A DNA stretch of 47,705 bases from an uncultured Bacteroides sp. (GCF_905207245.1 NZ_CAJLKP010000048.1:1-47705); one strand, 5' to 3'; positions 15,752-24,925 are shown, numbered from the stretch's first letter. The notes: a model not told the origin generated them from the sequence alone. Made by a program: numbers and translations.

Positions 15752-15898
15752 TGCATGGGCCGCCGTACCCGCTCCTTTTTTCTTCCGTGCCATGCACGCC
15801 GTTTGTCCTTTTCCCTGCGGTACGTCCCCTCGCCTGCCCCTACTCTTTTTTCCTGCCGCCCTTGTATTTCCTACTTGTTTTGAAGCACCTTTCCGGAC

Positions 15899-15975
15899 AT
15901 CTGATGACATCTGATGACGTCCGATGTCACCTTTTTGAAAATCAGCATTTTATCCAAAATATACTCATACATTTG
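15899..15975 (+). promoter_or_regulatory. Decamer repeats and promoter of the DUF4099/topB operon
   Basis: Three 10-bp units in tandem: ATCTGATGAC, ATCTGATGAC, GTCCGATGTC (15899-15928), then ACCTTTTTG. TACATTTG (15968-15975) is the -7 element. Similar repeats lie before 27456 and, inverted, before 32699. Ten-base spacing puts the units on one face of the helix, as for cooperative activator binding. Confidence 0.55.
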
Positions 15976-16014
15976 AAGTGTCAAAGCGATTCATTAACCT
16001 CAAAAAGATGATGT

Positions 16015-17853
16015 ATGGCACAAGAAAAGAACATGAACGAGAAACCCAAACGGACCAGAAAACCGAAGGCGAAAGACGAGGCCCTTCCGGTGGAACAGAT
16101 TACCGAACTGATGCTGGTTCACAACAAGAACGACCCGAAAGCGGGCGTGCGTGCGGTCAGCGGAATCGACGGACAAGGAAAGGTGAAAACTGTTCCGGCG
16201 GATGAACGGAACGAGAATTCATTCCTGAAATTCGACAAGAACTCAAGTATCCTCGAGAATTTCATCAAGAATTTCTGGAGCCAGCTCAAGAACCCCACGC
16301 ATTTCCGGCTGATCCGCATGACCGTCCACGATTACAAGATGAACAAGCAGGCCATCAGGGACCTGGCGGAAGGAAAACAGACGGACGCGGTGAAGGAGTT
16401 CCTCAAGCGCTACGAGATCCGTCCCAAAGAGAACAGGAAGGAACAGAATGTAAACCAAGAAAAAACAGAAACGATGGCAAAGAAAAAACAGCAACAGCCG
16501 CAACAACCGCAGGAACCCCTGCAACAGAGCGAGGTGCAACAGGCGGCACAAGGCGCGCAGCCGCAGGTACCGCAGGCGGAACAACAGCCGCAGGCACCGC
16601 GTTACCGCTACAACGAGGACATGATTGACTGGAACGCACTGGAAAAGATCGGTGTTTCCAAAGCGTCGCTCGAACAGGAGGGACTGCTTGACTCCATGCT
16701 GAAAGGCTACAAGACGAACAAGCTGGTACCGCTTACGCTGACATTGGACGCCGCCACCATCCGTATGGACGCGCGCCTTTCACTGATACCCATGCAGAAC
16801 GGACAGGTCGGGCTCGGCATCCACGGCATACGCAAGGAGCCGCAGCTGGAACGCCCGTACTTCGGGCATATCTTCACCGAGGAGGACAAGAAGAACCTGC
16901 GCGAGAGCGGCAACATGGGACGTGTGGCGGAACTGAACCTGCGCGGAGGCACGACGGAACCCTGTCTGATCTCCATCGACAAGAACACCAACGAGCTGGT
17001 GGCCGTCCGCCAGGAGCATGTCTACGTGCAGGATGAGGTAAGGGGTGTCAAGTTGAGTCCCGACGAGATACAGACCCTCAAGAACGGCGGACAGGTGTTC
17101 GTGGACGGGATGATTTCCAACAAGGGGAAAGAATTCAGCGCTACACTACAGTACAGTGCCGAACGCAGGGGGCTGGAGTTCATCTTTCCCAAGGACCAGG
17201 CGTTCAACCAGCAGTCCCTCGGCGGGGTACAGCTCTCGCCCACCCAGTTGAAGATGCTCAGCGAGGGGCATACCATCCTGGTTGAGGACATGAAACGCAG
17301 GAACTCCGACGAGGTGTTCTCCTCATTCGTCACGCTGGACAAGGTGACGGGACGTCCGAACTATACCCGCCACAATCCGGAGACAGGCGAAATCTACATC
17401 CCGAAGGAGATCTGCAACGTGCAGCTCACCCACGAGGACAAGGAGCTGCTCCGCAAGGGACAGCCGGTCTTTCTGGAAAACATGGTCAACCGCAAGGGAG
17501 AGGAGTTCTCCGCCTTCGTCAAGCTGAACATGACCACCGGCAACCCGCAATACTCCCGTACCCCGGACGGGTTCAACGAGCAGCAGGCGCCGCGCATCCC
17601 GGCGGAAGTGTACGGCCATGTGTTCACCGCGCAGGAGAGGGCAAACCTCCAGGACGGAAAGGCCATTCTCATTTCCGACCTAAAAAGCAACGGAAAACAG
17701 TTCAGCTCCTACCTGAAAGTCAACCCCGGTTCCGGGCAGTTGCAATATTTCCAGGACAATCCGGATATCCGGAGGGACACTTCCCGCCGGGCGACACAGG
17801 CAGACAATGCCCAACAACAGGAGCAGAAGAAAAGCGCGAAACAGGCCATGTAG
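16015..17853 (+). CDS. DUF4099/DUF3945-type ICE protein with tandem repeats
   Basis: A 612-aa protein. The N-terminal ~160 residues are charged and Gln-rich with a low-complexity QQPQ linker. From ~200 follows a DUF4099-like domain (DWNALEKIGVSKASLEQEG), then about four ~65-residue DUF3945-like repeats, each with a (V/H)xLxxxxxxxLxxG start and a KGxEFSxxVxLxxxTGxPxY core. These are conserved in Bacteroidales conjugative elements next to topB, but their function is not established. No signal peptide or membrane segment is present, so the protein is probably cytoplasmic. The next gene (17914) repeats its DUF4099 part, and topB follows. Confidence 0.8.
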   Translation: MAQEKNMNEKPKRTRKPKAKDEALPVEQITELMLVHNKNDPKAGVRAVSGIDGQGKVKTVPADERNENSFLKFDKNSSILENFIKNFWSQLKNPTHFRLIRMTVHDYKMNKQAIRDLAEGKQTDAVKEFLKRYEIRPKENRKEQNVNQEKTETMAKKKQQQPQQPQEPLQQSEVQQAAQGAQPQVPQAEQQPQAPRYRYNEDMIDWNALEKIGVSKASLEQEGLLDSMLKGYKTNKLVPLTLTLDAATIRMDARLSLIPMQNGQVGLGIHGIRKEPQLERPYFGHIFTEEDKKNLRESGNMGRVAELNLRGGTTEPCLISIDKNTNELVAVRQEHVYVQDEVRGVKLSPDEIQTLKNGGQVFVDGMISNKGKEFSATLQYSAERRGLEFIFPKDQAFNQQSLGGVQLSPTQLKMLSEGHTILVEDMKRRNSDEVFSSFVTLDKVTGRPNYTRHNPETGEIYIPKEICNVQLTHEDKELLRKGQPVFLENMVNRKGEEFSAFVKLNMTTGNPQYSRTPDGFNEQQAPRIPAEVYGHVFTAQERANLQDGKAILISDLKSNGKQFSSYLKVNPGSGQLQYFQDNPDIRRDTSRRATQADNAQQQEQKKSAKQAM

Positions 17854-17913
17854 GATGATACCGGAAATGACAGAGAAAATGACTTTACAAACAACCCCAA
17901 AATCAAGAAACGT

Positions 17914-18183
17914 ATGAATACGAATCAGAAGACCCGCCTCAAGGCGGAAGATATGGAGTGGAACGTTCTGAAGACCCTCGGGCTCAGCAAGGAACAGCTG
18001 GAGGCGGACGGCAGTATGGAGCGGTTGCTGCAAGGCATGGAGACGGAAGCCATTCCGTTGAAGTTCCGTACCCCGGTCATCGACCTGAGCATGGACGCCA
18101 CATTGAGACTGGTACCCGGACCCGGTGGAAAACCGGTCCTGGAAATCAAGGGAATCAGCCCGGAAAAGGAACCGGAAGCATAA
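17914..18183 (+). CDS. Small DUF4099-like protein (89 aa)
   Basis: This short protein follows the large DUF4099/DUF3945 gene and resembles its middle domain: DMEWNVLKTLGLSKEQLEADG matches DMIDWNALEKIGVSKASLEQEG in spacing, and both continue through a LLxGxxTxxxPLxL stretch to dAxLxLxP and a GI-K-EP end. It is a stand-alone copy of that domain, probably from an internal duplication. It could cap or compete with the larger protein. It sits in the same operon, 67 bases before topB. Confidence 0.7.
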   Translation: MNTNQKTRLKAEDMEWNVLKTLGLSKEQLEADGSMERLLQGMETEAIPLKFRTPVIDLSMDATLRLVPGPGGKPVLEIKGISPEKEPEA

Positions 18184-18249
18184 GACGGAAGAAGTTGGAC
18201 ACGTACTCCGTGCCGGACGGTACGGAGTACATAAAAAGAAAAAAAGAAT

Positions 18250-20004
18250 ATGATTGCAATATTGACTGACAAGCCCAACGTGGGCAGAGAGATAGCAAGA
18301 GTGGTAGGTGCCCATAAGAAAGAGAACGGTTACATGACCGGAGGCGGCTACATGGTGACATGGACATTCGGCAACATGCTTTCCCTGGCGATGCCGAAGG
18401 ATTCCGGAAAAGCGAGGGTGGAATGGGAGGATTTCCCGCTGGTCCCGCCTCCTTACCTGACGGTGAAGAACATGAAGACGGATACCGGATGGAATCCCGA
18501 CATCAACGCGGTGCTCCAACTGAAAGTGATAGCCAAAGTGTTCGACGCATGCGACACGATCATTGCGGCCACCGATGCCTCCCGCGAGGGGGAAATGCTG
18601 TTCCGCCACCTTTACCGCTTCCTCGGATGCAAGCAGCCTTGTCTCCGCCTTTGGATCTCGTCACTGACGGATGAGGCCATTCTGGAGGGCATGGCGAACC
18701 TCCGCCCGTGCCATCAGTTCGACAACCTGTTCCTGGCGGCAGACAGCCGCAACAGGGCGGACTGGATGCTGGGAGTCAATTCAAGTTATGCCGTGTGCAA
18801 GGCGGTAGGCTTCGGAAACAACTCGCTGGGCAGGGTGCAGACACCTGTGCTGGCGGCCATAAGCGGACGTTATCGGGAAAGGGAGAACCACATAGGTGCC
18901 GACAGCTGGCCGGTATTCATCAGCATCTGCAAAGACAACCGGATAATCAAGATGCGGCGTACCGAAGATTTTGAGGAGCATCGGAATGCGACGGAGCTGT
19001 ACGAGGACTGCAAGGCGGCACGGAAAGCCCGCATCACGGCGGTCAGCCGCAGGACGGAGGAGGTTCGGGCTCCGGCTCTGTATGACCTGACCGGACTTCA
19101 GACGGATGCGAACCTCTACCATGGCCTAACCGCCATACAGGTGCAGGAAATCACACAGAGCCTGTATGAGAAGAAACTGATTTCCTATCCGCGTACTGCC
19201 TGCCGATTTTTGCCGGAGGATGTGTATGCCACGCTTCCCGCCGTCATGGAAAAGATGCTGGCGCGCAAGGAGTTCCGGACGTATGCGGACCGGCTGGATA
19301 TTGCCGGCGCAAAGGCCGTCATCAACCCGCTGAAGACGACGGAGCACCATGCCATCATCATCACCGGCATGTCACCCGGCGACCTGGCCAGAGAGGAGAT
19401 GCAGGTCTATACGCTCATCGTAGGCAGGATGCTCGAAGCTTTCTCGCCATCCTGCAAGGTGGAATACACCACGGTCGATGCGGTATGCGCCGCACACAAA
19501 TTCCGTACCCGGACATACCGCATACTGGAAAAAGGATGGACCGGCGTCTTGGGACGGGAACACCTCATCGCGGAAGAAGGCTTTTCCAGCCTCTCCCTTC
19601 CCGAGCTGTCCCGGGACGAACTGGTAGAGGTGGCCGGTTGCAGCATCATCCGCAAGAGAAACCTGCCGCCCTCCCCCTATACGGATGCGGAACTGGTCGG
19701 ATTCATGGACAGGAACGGACTGGGAACGGTAGCCACACGAGCCAACATCATCCGCACCTTGCTCGAACGCAAATATATCCGTTATTCGGGGAAATACGTC
19801 ATTCCGACTCCCAAGGGGCTCTTTTTCTACGAAACGGTACGGGGCATGAAAATAGCCGACGCCTCCCTCACCTCGGGCTGGGAAGCGGAACTGGCGCAGA
19901 TAGAGCGGGGCGAACGGACACCGGAGGAATTTCTGGACGGTGTACTGGAACTGGTGAGGGGGATTACCGGTGAAATCCGCCGGATCCAACGCCCGGAGGA
20001 ATGA
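18250..20004 (+). CDS. topB: DNA topoisomerase III (type IA)
   Basis: A 584-aa type IA topoisomerase. The toprim domain is N-terminal with D109 in ATDASREGEML. The active-site tyrosine is Y313 in LISYPRTACRFLPED, matching the family SYPRT motif. The SLGRVQTPVLAAI motif and a late GLGTVATRANIIRTLLERKY block are also typical. It nicks and rejoins single strands and would resolve linked DNA during transfer or replication of the element. It lacks a long zinc-finger tail, as plasmid and ICE versions often do. It follows the DUF4099 genes and ends at a terminator. Confidence 0.93.
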   Translation: MIAILTDKPNVGREIARVVGAHKKENGYMTGGGYMVTWTFGNMLSLAMPKDSGKARVEWEDFPLVPPPYLTVKNMKTDTGWNPDINAVLQLKVIAKVFDACDTIIAATDASREGEMLFRHLYRFLGCKQPCLRLWISSLTDEAILEGMANLRPCHQFDNLFLAADSRNRADWMLGVNSSYAVCKAVGFGNNSLGRVQTPVLAAISGRYRERENHIGADSWPVFISICKDNRIIKMRRTEDFEEHRNATELYEDCKAARKARITAVSRRTEEVRAPALYDLTGLQTDANLYHGLTAIQVQEITQSLYEKKLISYPRTACRFLPEDVYATLPAVMEKMLARKEFRTYADRLDIAGAKAVINPLKTTEHHAIIITGMSPGDLAREEMQVYTLIVGRMLEAFSPSCKVEYTTVDAVCAAHKFRTRTYRILEKGWTGVLGREHLIAEEGFSSLSLPELSRDELVEVAGCSIIRKRNLPPSPYTDAELVGFMDRNGLGTVATRANIIRTLLERKYIRYSGKYVIPTPKGLFFYETVRGMKIADASLTSGWEAELAQIERGERTPEEFLDGVLELVRGITGEIRRIQRPEE

Positions 20005-20043
20005 CCCGCGGAGGTTTACCGGCCATCCGGATTCCAGACAGAC

Positions 20044-20097
20044 AAAAGAGGAAAGAGGTACAGGCGTCATCAGAGGCCCGTGCCTCTTTTCTTTTTT
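20044..20097 (+). terminator. Intrinsic terminator after topB
   Basis: AAAAGAGG pairs with CCTCTTTT (alternatively AAAGAGG with CCTCTTT plus GGC/GCC), then CTTTTTT. Confidence 0.6.
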
Positions 20098-20163
20098 AGA
20101 GCCGGCCTGATTCCGGTCCGGACAAGACGGCAGGATAGTTTTTCCGCTTTTAAGCGGCAAAGG

Positions 20164-20290
20164 TCTTGGATTGCCTCATTATTTGCTGCAAGGCGGCCCC
20201 TTTCAGGGGCTTGGTTGGGAAAAGAAAATCATCCTCGCTCCGCTCCGGTATTTTCTTTCCCCAAGCCTTGCGCAAAAAGGCAATCCAAGG
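20164..20290 (+). ncRNA. Candidate structured RNA element, copy A
   Basis: Four helices can form: P1 CTTGGATTGCCT/AGGCAATCCAAG (12 pairs), P2 GCAAGGC/GCCTTGC, P3 GCCCC-TTTCA-GGGGC, and P4 TTGGGAAAAGAAAAT/ATTTTCTTTCCCCAA (14 of 15). P4 is capped by CATCCTCGCTCCGCTCCGGT. Copy B at 28265-28380 has the same plan, the same cap and different stem bases that still pair. A second small hairpin (ATCGGGA/TCCCGAT, 20307-20327) follows. It lies between the topB terminator and the next ORF; a cis-regulatory leader or small RNA is possible. Confidence 0.6.
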
Positions 20291-20358
20291 GACGGGAGCC
20301 TATAAAATCGGGAAAACATATCCCGATGGGATTATTCATACTTAAAATTATAAAGAAC

Positions 20359-20571
20359 ATGAAACTGCAACTCATCGAAAAAATCAGCAGACAAGCGGTA
20401 GCGCTGGTCCTGCTCGCAGGAATATGCCTGCTTTACAACAAGGGGATCGTCCCTGTGTACACCATCGTCCTGTTCCTCTTCTCGGGAACAATCATCGGAT
20501 TCTTTTTCAGGACCCTTTCCTTTGTCATAAAAATAATTCTTGTCCTGCTTCTGGCAGGCATGTTCGTATAA
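20359..20571 (+). CDS. Small membrane protein (70 aa)
   Basis: ATG at 20359 follows AAAG; a longer reading from 20080 would cross the RNA element and is rejected. The protein is almost wholly hydrophobic after a short charged start (MKLQLIEKISRQ), with two or three membrane helices (AVALVLLAGICLLYNKG; YTIVLFLFSGTIIGFFF; then VIKIILVLLLAGMFV). It opens the operon with the PRTRC cassette, after the structured RNA. Family not recognised; role unknown. Confidence 0.6.
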   Translation: MKLQLIEKISRQAVALVLLAGICLLYNKGIVPVYTIVLFLFSGTIIGFFFRTLSFVIKIILVLLLAGMFV

Positions 20572-20590
20572 CCGTTAATCCTTCAAAGAC

Positions 20591-20800
20591 ATGAGAACAG
20601 CAGCATTTTCTTCCCCGGCTCCGGTCATGCCGGCCGCATGGCCCGCCACACACCGTATCAGACCGACTAAAAAACGTATCCCCGGCACGGTGGACGGACC
20701 GAAACATATCGGGTACTATCTGGAACCGTTGAGAGGCATCGCCTCAAAACCCGACAGGCGGCAAATCCTGAAGGATTTCTTTAACGAAACGAATGTATAA
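20591..20800 (+). CDS. Small unknown protein (69 aa)
   Basis: Starts 19 bases after the small membrane gene and ends 20 bases before the PRTRC E gene, so it is in the same operon. Pro- and Ala-rich start, then a basic stretch (RPTKKRIPGTVDGPKHIGYY) and a charged C-terminus. No motif recognised. Codon use resembles the GC-rich neighbours, which supports a real gene. Confidence 0.5.
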   Translation: MRTAAFSSPAPVMPAAWPATHRIRPTKKRIPGTVDGPKHIGYYLEPLRGIASKPDRRQILKDFFNETNV

Positions 20801-20820
20801 CACTTTAATATTTTACCACT

Positions 20821-21900
20821 ATGTTTTTTCAAGCTATCAACCGAATGATTACAGCCGGCACTGACCTGAGTTTCAGTATCCGGCAAGTCGACAACCGTCT
20901 GACCGTAGCTGTCATGCCCCGCCGCACCGGACTGAAAGGCGAAGCCGGGGGGCAAATCGTTCCCCTGGTATTGAATGGCACTCCGGAGGAACTGGACGCA
21001 GAGTTCCTTCAAGCCATCAGCACTCCCGTACAGAAAGCGCAGGGCATCCTCACCAACCTGGAGACATTCGAAAAACAGGCGGAACAGGCGGCGTCGCAGA
21101 ACAAGGGCGCCAAATCCCCGCTGGAAAAGGAACCGAAGGAGGTCAGGGAAAAACGGGAGAAAATGGAAAAATTGCTGAAAAAGGCGGATGAGGCGATTGC
21201 CGGCAAACGCTATTCCGAGGCGCTGACGTGGCTCAGGCAGGCGAAGGTACTGGCCACACCTGACAGACAGAAGGACATTGACGCAAAAATGGCGGAAGTG
21301 CAGAAAAAAGCCTCCGAAGGAAGCCTTTTCGGAGAGGAACCGTTTATGCAGGCGTCACAACCGCAACAGGAAGCACAACCACTACGCCGGCAAGACGGAC
21401 AGGCGCTGATTTTCGAGCCGGAACCGGCAGCTGCCATGCCCCAAAACGTACCGCAACAGCAGCCTCCGCAACCGGTACAATATACACAGCCTGCCCCTTC
21501 GGTCCAATATGGAGCGGACGGAAGACCGGCTTACTCTCATCCTTATGCGGAACAACGGGGTCAGATACCTCCCGGACAGCCCGTGCAGGCATCGCAGACC
21601 ATGCCGCAGGCCATACAGTTCCATCAGCCCGTACACATGCCGCAGCAGCCCGTATACGGAGGACAATGGCCGCAACCGGTCCCGGCGCAACCGCAGAATG
21701 TCTCCGTACAGGCCGCACCGGGAAACAACGGGAACCGCGAGTACAGGTCGCAACCGCAGCCGGCGGAAATGTACAGCTTTGACAAGGATGACGAATGTGA
21801 CAGGGAACTCCTCCGGGAGGACCCTTATGCCGAATACCTTGACTTTCCGGAAGAATACCGGATGAAAGATGAGGCGCAAATGGAAACGGTATGTTGTTAA
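20821..21900 (+). CDS. PRTRC system protein E
   Basis: The N-terminus (MFFQAINRMITAGTDLSFSI, then VAVMPRR and IVPLVLNGTPEELD) has the pattern of PRTRC protein E. After ~75 residues comes a charged coiled-coil-like helix region (KSPLEKEPKEVREKREKMEK), then a Gln/Pro-rich low-complexity segment of over 150 residues, then an acidic tail. PRTRC is the ParB-related, ThiF-related cassette found on plasmids and ICEs; its biochemical role is not established. It is followed in order by C, F, B and ThiF. Confidence 0.85.
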   Translation: MFFQAINRMITAGTDLSFSIRQVDNRLTVAVMPRRTGLKGEAGGQIVPLVLNGTPEELDAEFLQAISTPVQKAQGILTNLETFEKQAEQAASQNKGAKSPLEKEPKEVREKREKMEKLLKKADEAIAGKRYSEALTWLRQAKVLATPDRQKDIDAKMAEVQKKASEGSLFGEEPFMQASQPQQEAQPLRRQDGQALIFEPEPAAAMPQNVPQQQPPQPVQYTQPAPSVQYGADGRPAYSHPYAEQRGQIPPGQPVQASQTMPQAIQFHQPVHMPQQPVYGGQWPQPVPAQPQNVSVQAAPGNNGNREYRSQPQPAEMYSFDKDDECDRELLREDPYAEYLDFPEEYRMKDEAQMETVCC

Positions 21901-21921
21901 ACCTTATAAAAACAAAAAATT

Positions 21922-22143
21922 ATGGCACTTGAAATCAAAGGATTGCAGAGAATATTCAAAATGAAGAAAAATTCTACAGAAATGGAACTGGCAGATCCGG
22001 ACAGCAACATGTCCCCTTCCGAAGTGATGGACTTCTATTCCATGACCTATCCCGAACTGACCACGGCTACCGTGCACGGGCCGGAATGGGAGAATGACAG
22101 GACGGTTTACCGGTTCAAGACAACCATCGGGACAAAAGGATAG
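21922..22143 (+). CDS. PRTRC system protein C
   Basis: A 73-aa protein whose whole length fits the PRTRC C family: LQRIFKMKKNSTEMELADPD, then SPSEVMDFYSMTYPELTTAT and a C-terminal YRFKTTIGTKG. It lies 21 bases after protein E and 42 before F. The motif resembles ubiquitin-like PRTRC C proteins thought to partner the ThiF-type enzyme of the cassette; that link is inference. Confidence 0.85.
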   Translation: MALEIKGLQRIFKMKKNSTEMELADPDSNMSPSEVMDFYSMTYPELTTATVHGPEWENDRTVYRFKTTIGTKG

Positions 22144-22185
22144 GGATATGGCGAAAATAAAGAGAAACAATCAAAAGAAGGAAAC

Positions 22186-23295
22186 ATGCAGATTATTACC
22201 GAAATCCCTGACGGCAAACCTGGCAGGCCTGATAATCAGAGAAGCCGGTTCCTCAAATGTCAGCCGGGGCGTGACCTCCCGAAAAAGACGGAGGTTGCCA
22301 CCGGCAGAAAGCGTAATGCTTTTCTGACCGGGAAAGTTTCCCCCATTGCGACCGATTATTACATGGAAAACGAAACGGATGAAACCGAAACAAATCTCAC
22401 GACATCCGAGAATTTTGACTTCCTCTACCGGTCGGCATTAAGATATGCCGGGCTGATGGGGATAAAGCTCCCTTTCCGTCCACGGAAAGGGGGCAGTCCC
22501 CGCATGAACATCGCCGGACTGTACCGGGCAATGGACGAGGCGCTGCCCGAACAGGTCAATCTGGAGGAAAAGGCGGGAAGGCTTTACTTCTGCCTGTACA
22601 GGTTCCATGAATGGCCGGATTACACCTTGTTCTGGATTCCCATTGATTTCATAGAGAAAATCTCCGTACCGGTACGGTGCATCGTCCGCGAATTCATCCG
22701 CCGGTTCATCCGGCACCACGGATTGAACATGGTCAAGGAAACATGGTATTACGAACTGGCACTGGAAGAACTGCGTGACTGGAAGAACCGTGACCCGGAC
22801 TCCTCGCCGCAGGAGGTCAGGCGAAACAGCCTGCTGGCGGAATCCTATGATAACGGAAAAATCTCAAAAGCGCTCAAGCGGATGGAGGGAAAGCCGTTCT
22901 GTGTACGGCTGGAGGACAAAATACGGGAATGCCGGACAGAAGCGAAGAGGGAACGGGACCTCCTCGGACTGGTAAGCGAAGGGCTGGAACTGATAACACC
23001 GGACAGCCCGTGTCTCATACAGTACTATTACGACTGGGCGTATGAGAAAGAACCGGATTTTCCACCGATAGGACTTGACACCCAAATCATGCTGGCATAC
23101 TCCAACAATGATATGCTGGCAGAAAACATGGAGTCTTATTTCAATTCGGACTGCCGTGAAACCTATACCATCACCCCGGTCACATACATGTACCTGACAC
23201 CGGAAACGGACAGGCTGTTCCGCATGGACGATTACCCGGAAAGGCTCTCTAAGTGGATGCAGAGGTTCATGCAGCATATAGCCGGCTCCTTTTAA
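22186..23295 (+). CDS. PRTRC system protein F
   Basis: A 369-aa protein with AGAAGGAAAC directly before the ATG, supporting this start. The first ~65 residues are basic and probably flexible. The core (FDFLYRSALRYAGLMGIKLP, LFWIPIDFIEKI, IRRFIRHHGLNMVKETWYYE) has the pattern of PRTRC F. No catalytic motif is seen. It lies between C and B in the conserved order E-C-F-B-ThiF. Confidence 0.82.
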   Translation: MQIITEIPDGKPGRPDNQRSRFLKCQPGRDLPKKTEVATGRKRNAFLTGKVSPIATDYYMENETDETETNLTTSENFDFLYRSALRYAGLMGIKLPFRPRKGGSPRMNIAGLYRAMDEALPEQVNLEEKAGRLYFCLYRFHEWPDYTLFWIPIDFIEKISVPVRCIVREFIRRFIRHHGLNMVKETWYYELALEELRDWKNRDPDSSPQEVRRNSLLAESYDNGKISKALKRMEGKPFCVRLEDKIRECRTEAKRERDLLGLVSEGLELITPDSPCLIQYYYDWAYEKEPDFPPIGLDTQIMLAYSNNDMLAENMESYFNSDCRETYTITPVTYMYLTPETDRLFRMDDYPERLSKWMQRFMQHIAGSF

Positions 23296-23334
23296 TTCCC
23301 CCAATCAAAATTTCAAATCAAAAATCAGATAGAG

Positions 23335-24036
23335 ATGAATGAACTGACCAAGAAGATGCAGGAGATAATGGTGCCCAAAGCGGCGCTCATTGCCTATGAA
23401 TACAGGGAAAGCGCTTATGCAACCGGAAAGAATTACCTTGAGCTTCGTCCCATCAACAAGGCGGGCAGAATGGAAGCGGGCATTCCGGTCACGTACGAGT
23501 TCATGAACGCCCTGGTGGAATCCTATTCGGACGAAAGGCAGAATGTGCCCCACGGCAGGCTGCCTTCCAACATGTTATGGTGCGACACCCGGAAAGGGCA
23601 TGAGAAATATATATGGTACAACCCGCCGGGAAAACGGCGGATGTTCTTCAAGGACAGCCTGAACATCAAGGATGGCGTATTCCATCTGCCGGGAGTTGTC
23701 TACATCATTGAAAACGAGAGAATGACCATATTCGCCTACAAGGGGCGGACACCGGAAGAGGACACGCCGCTTTATCTGGCGCCTTTCTTCAATGTGACGC
23801 GCGGAAGTGTGTGCCTGGGCAGCTCCACATTGGTAAAACCGGAAAATATGGACTTCCACGCGCTTCAGGAATATTGGGAGAAACGCTTCTGGCTCAGCGA
23901 ATTCTCGCACCTGGGAGGAAGTGAAAATCCGACACGCGGCAATCTGGTCTCGGTAACGGAGCAGGCACGGGAGCGGCCGTTCAACAATGACGAGCTCAAA
24001 CCGGCAAACAAACAGCTAAAAGATATACTGTCATGA
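23335..24036 (+). CDS. PRTRC system protein B
   Basis: A 233-aa protein in the usual position before the ThiF gene; its stop overlaps the ThiF start by four bases (ATGA), implying coupled translation. It shows PRTRC B features: LPSNMLWCDTRKGHEKYIWY, then IKDGVFHLPGVVYIIE and YLAPFFNVTRGSVCLGSS. It might be a substrate or partner of the ThiF-type enzyme. It has no signal peptide. Confidence 0.85.
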   Translation: MNELTKKMQEIMVPKAALIAYEYRESAYATGKNYLELRPINKAGRMEAGIPVTYEFMNALVESYSDERQNVPHGRLPSNMLWCDTRKGHEKYIWYNPPGKRRMFFKDSLNIKDGVFHLPGVVYIIENERMTIFAYKGRTPEEDTPLYLAPFFNVTRGSVCLGSSTLVKPENMDFHALQEYWEKRFWLSEFSHLGGSENPTRGNLVSVTEQARERPFNNDELKPANKQLKDILS

Positions 24037-24824
24037 GAAAAATACATTACACAGACCAATACCTCCTCAATCCCTATCATCCGGTAACCGTTTTCGTAAT
24101 CGGGGCAGGAGGCACAGGCTCCCAGGTAGTCACCTGCCTGGCACGTATGAGCGTGGCATTGCAGGCGCTCGGCCATCCGGGACTGCATGTCACGGTCTTC
24201 GACCCCGATACCGTTACCGGAGCGAACATCGGACGACAGCTGTTTAGCGAGGCGGAAACCGGGCTGAACAAGGCTGTGGCGCTTGTCACCCGTATCAACC
24301 GGTTCTTCGGCTACACCTGGGAAGCGAAAGGAAAGAGTTTCCCGTCAAGGCGGAAACACGACGATGACAGTCCCGGACTGGCAAATATAATCATTACCTG
24401 CACGGACAACATCCGTTCCCGGCTTGACTTGTGGAGACTCCTGAAGCACCACAGGAAGAATACGCACAATGACGAAAAGACACCGATTTACTGGATGGAT
24501 TTCGGCAACGCCCAGACAACCGGGCAGGTTCTGATAGGCAATATCCGGAACAAGATACATCAGCCCGCCTCCACCGAGTACCACACCATACCCAGAATGA
24601 ATGTGATTACCGAGGAGACAAGTTATTCCACCATTGAGGAGAAGGATTCCGGACCGAGCTGTTCGCTGGCGGAAGCATTGCAGAAGCAGGACCTCTTCAT
24701 CAACTCCATGCTGGCACAAACCGGCTGCGACATCCTCTGGCGCATGTTCAGGGAAGGAAGGACCTTTTATCGGGGAGCCTATCTCAACCTTGACACGCTA
24801 CGGGTGAATCCCATCCCGGTATAA
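24033..24824 (+). CDS. PRTRC ThiF-family (E1-like) protein
   Basis: A 263-aa E1/ThiF-type protein. The nucleotide-binding glycine loop GAGGTGSQV is at about residues 25-33, followed by VFDPDTVTGANIGRQLF, the strand and conserved Asp/Asn/Arg of the adenylating site. A later ITCTDNIRSRLDL is typical of the family. Such enzymes adenylate the C-terminus of a ubiquitin-like protein; small PRTRC C is a candidate partner. There is no ParB-related gene beside it, although the cassette is named for one. Confidence 0.87.
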   Translation: MRKIHYTDQYLLNPYHPVTVFVIGAGGTGSQVVTCLARMSVALQALGHPGLHVTVFDPDTVTGANIGRQLFSEAETGLNKAVALVTRINRFFGYTWEAKGKSFPSRRKHDDDSPGLANIIITCTDNIRSRLDLWRLLKHHRKNTHNDEKTPIYWMDFGNAQTTGQVLIGNIRNKIHQPASTEYHTIPRMNVITEETSYSTIEEKDSGPSCSLAEALQKQDLFINSMLAQTGCDILWRMFREGRTFYRGAYLNLDTLRVNPIPV

Positions 24825-24925
24825 ACGGAAAAGAGAGTGCCATAATGCCCGAATTGAAAAATCCGGAGGATGTTACCCCCCAATGACTCTCTGCAAAGCT
24901 ACTGATTGTAACTGCAAGCCCTGAA

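Larger units (their letters stand above)
15388..16014. other. Long non-coding stretch after rteB
   Basis: No convincing gene in 627 bases. It holds nested inverted repeats (15452-15545), a possible terminator (15725-15751), decamer repeats (15899-15928) and the promoter of the next operon (15968). Confidence 0.6.

Noticed and set aside
15706..16011. 101-codon plus-strand frame before the DUF4099 gene
   Set aside because: Covers a terminator-like hairpin, the decamer repeats and the promoter; composition is not protein-like.
17680..18609. 309-codon open frame on the minus strand across the DUF4099 genes and topB
   Set aside because: It crosses three plus-strand genes with recognised domains and has no motif of its own.
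20080..20358. N-terminal extension of the small membrane protein
   Set aside because: It would translate through the structured RNA element and is unlike the hydrophobic protein that follows; the ATG at 20359 is better placed.
21350..21760. Repetitive-looking DNA that might suggest a CRISPR or satellite
   Set aside because: The repetition is Gln/Pro codons of the PRTRC E low-complexity segment; there are no regular repeat and spacer units. No CRISPR array was found anywhere in the window.
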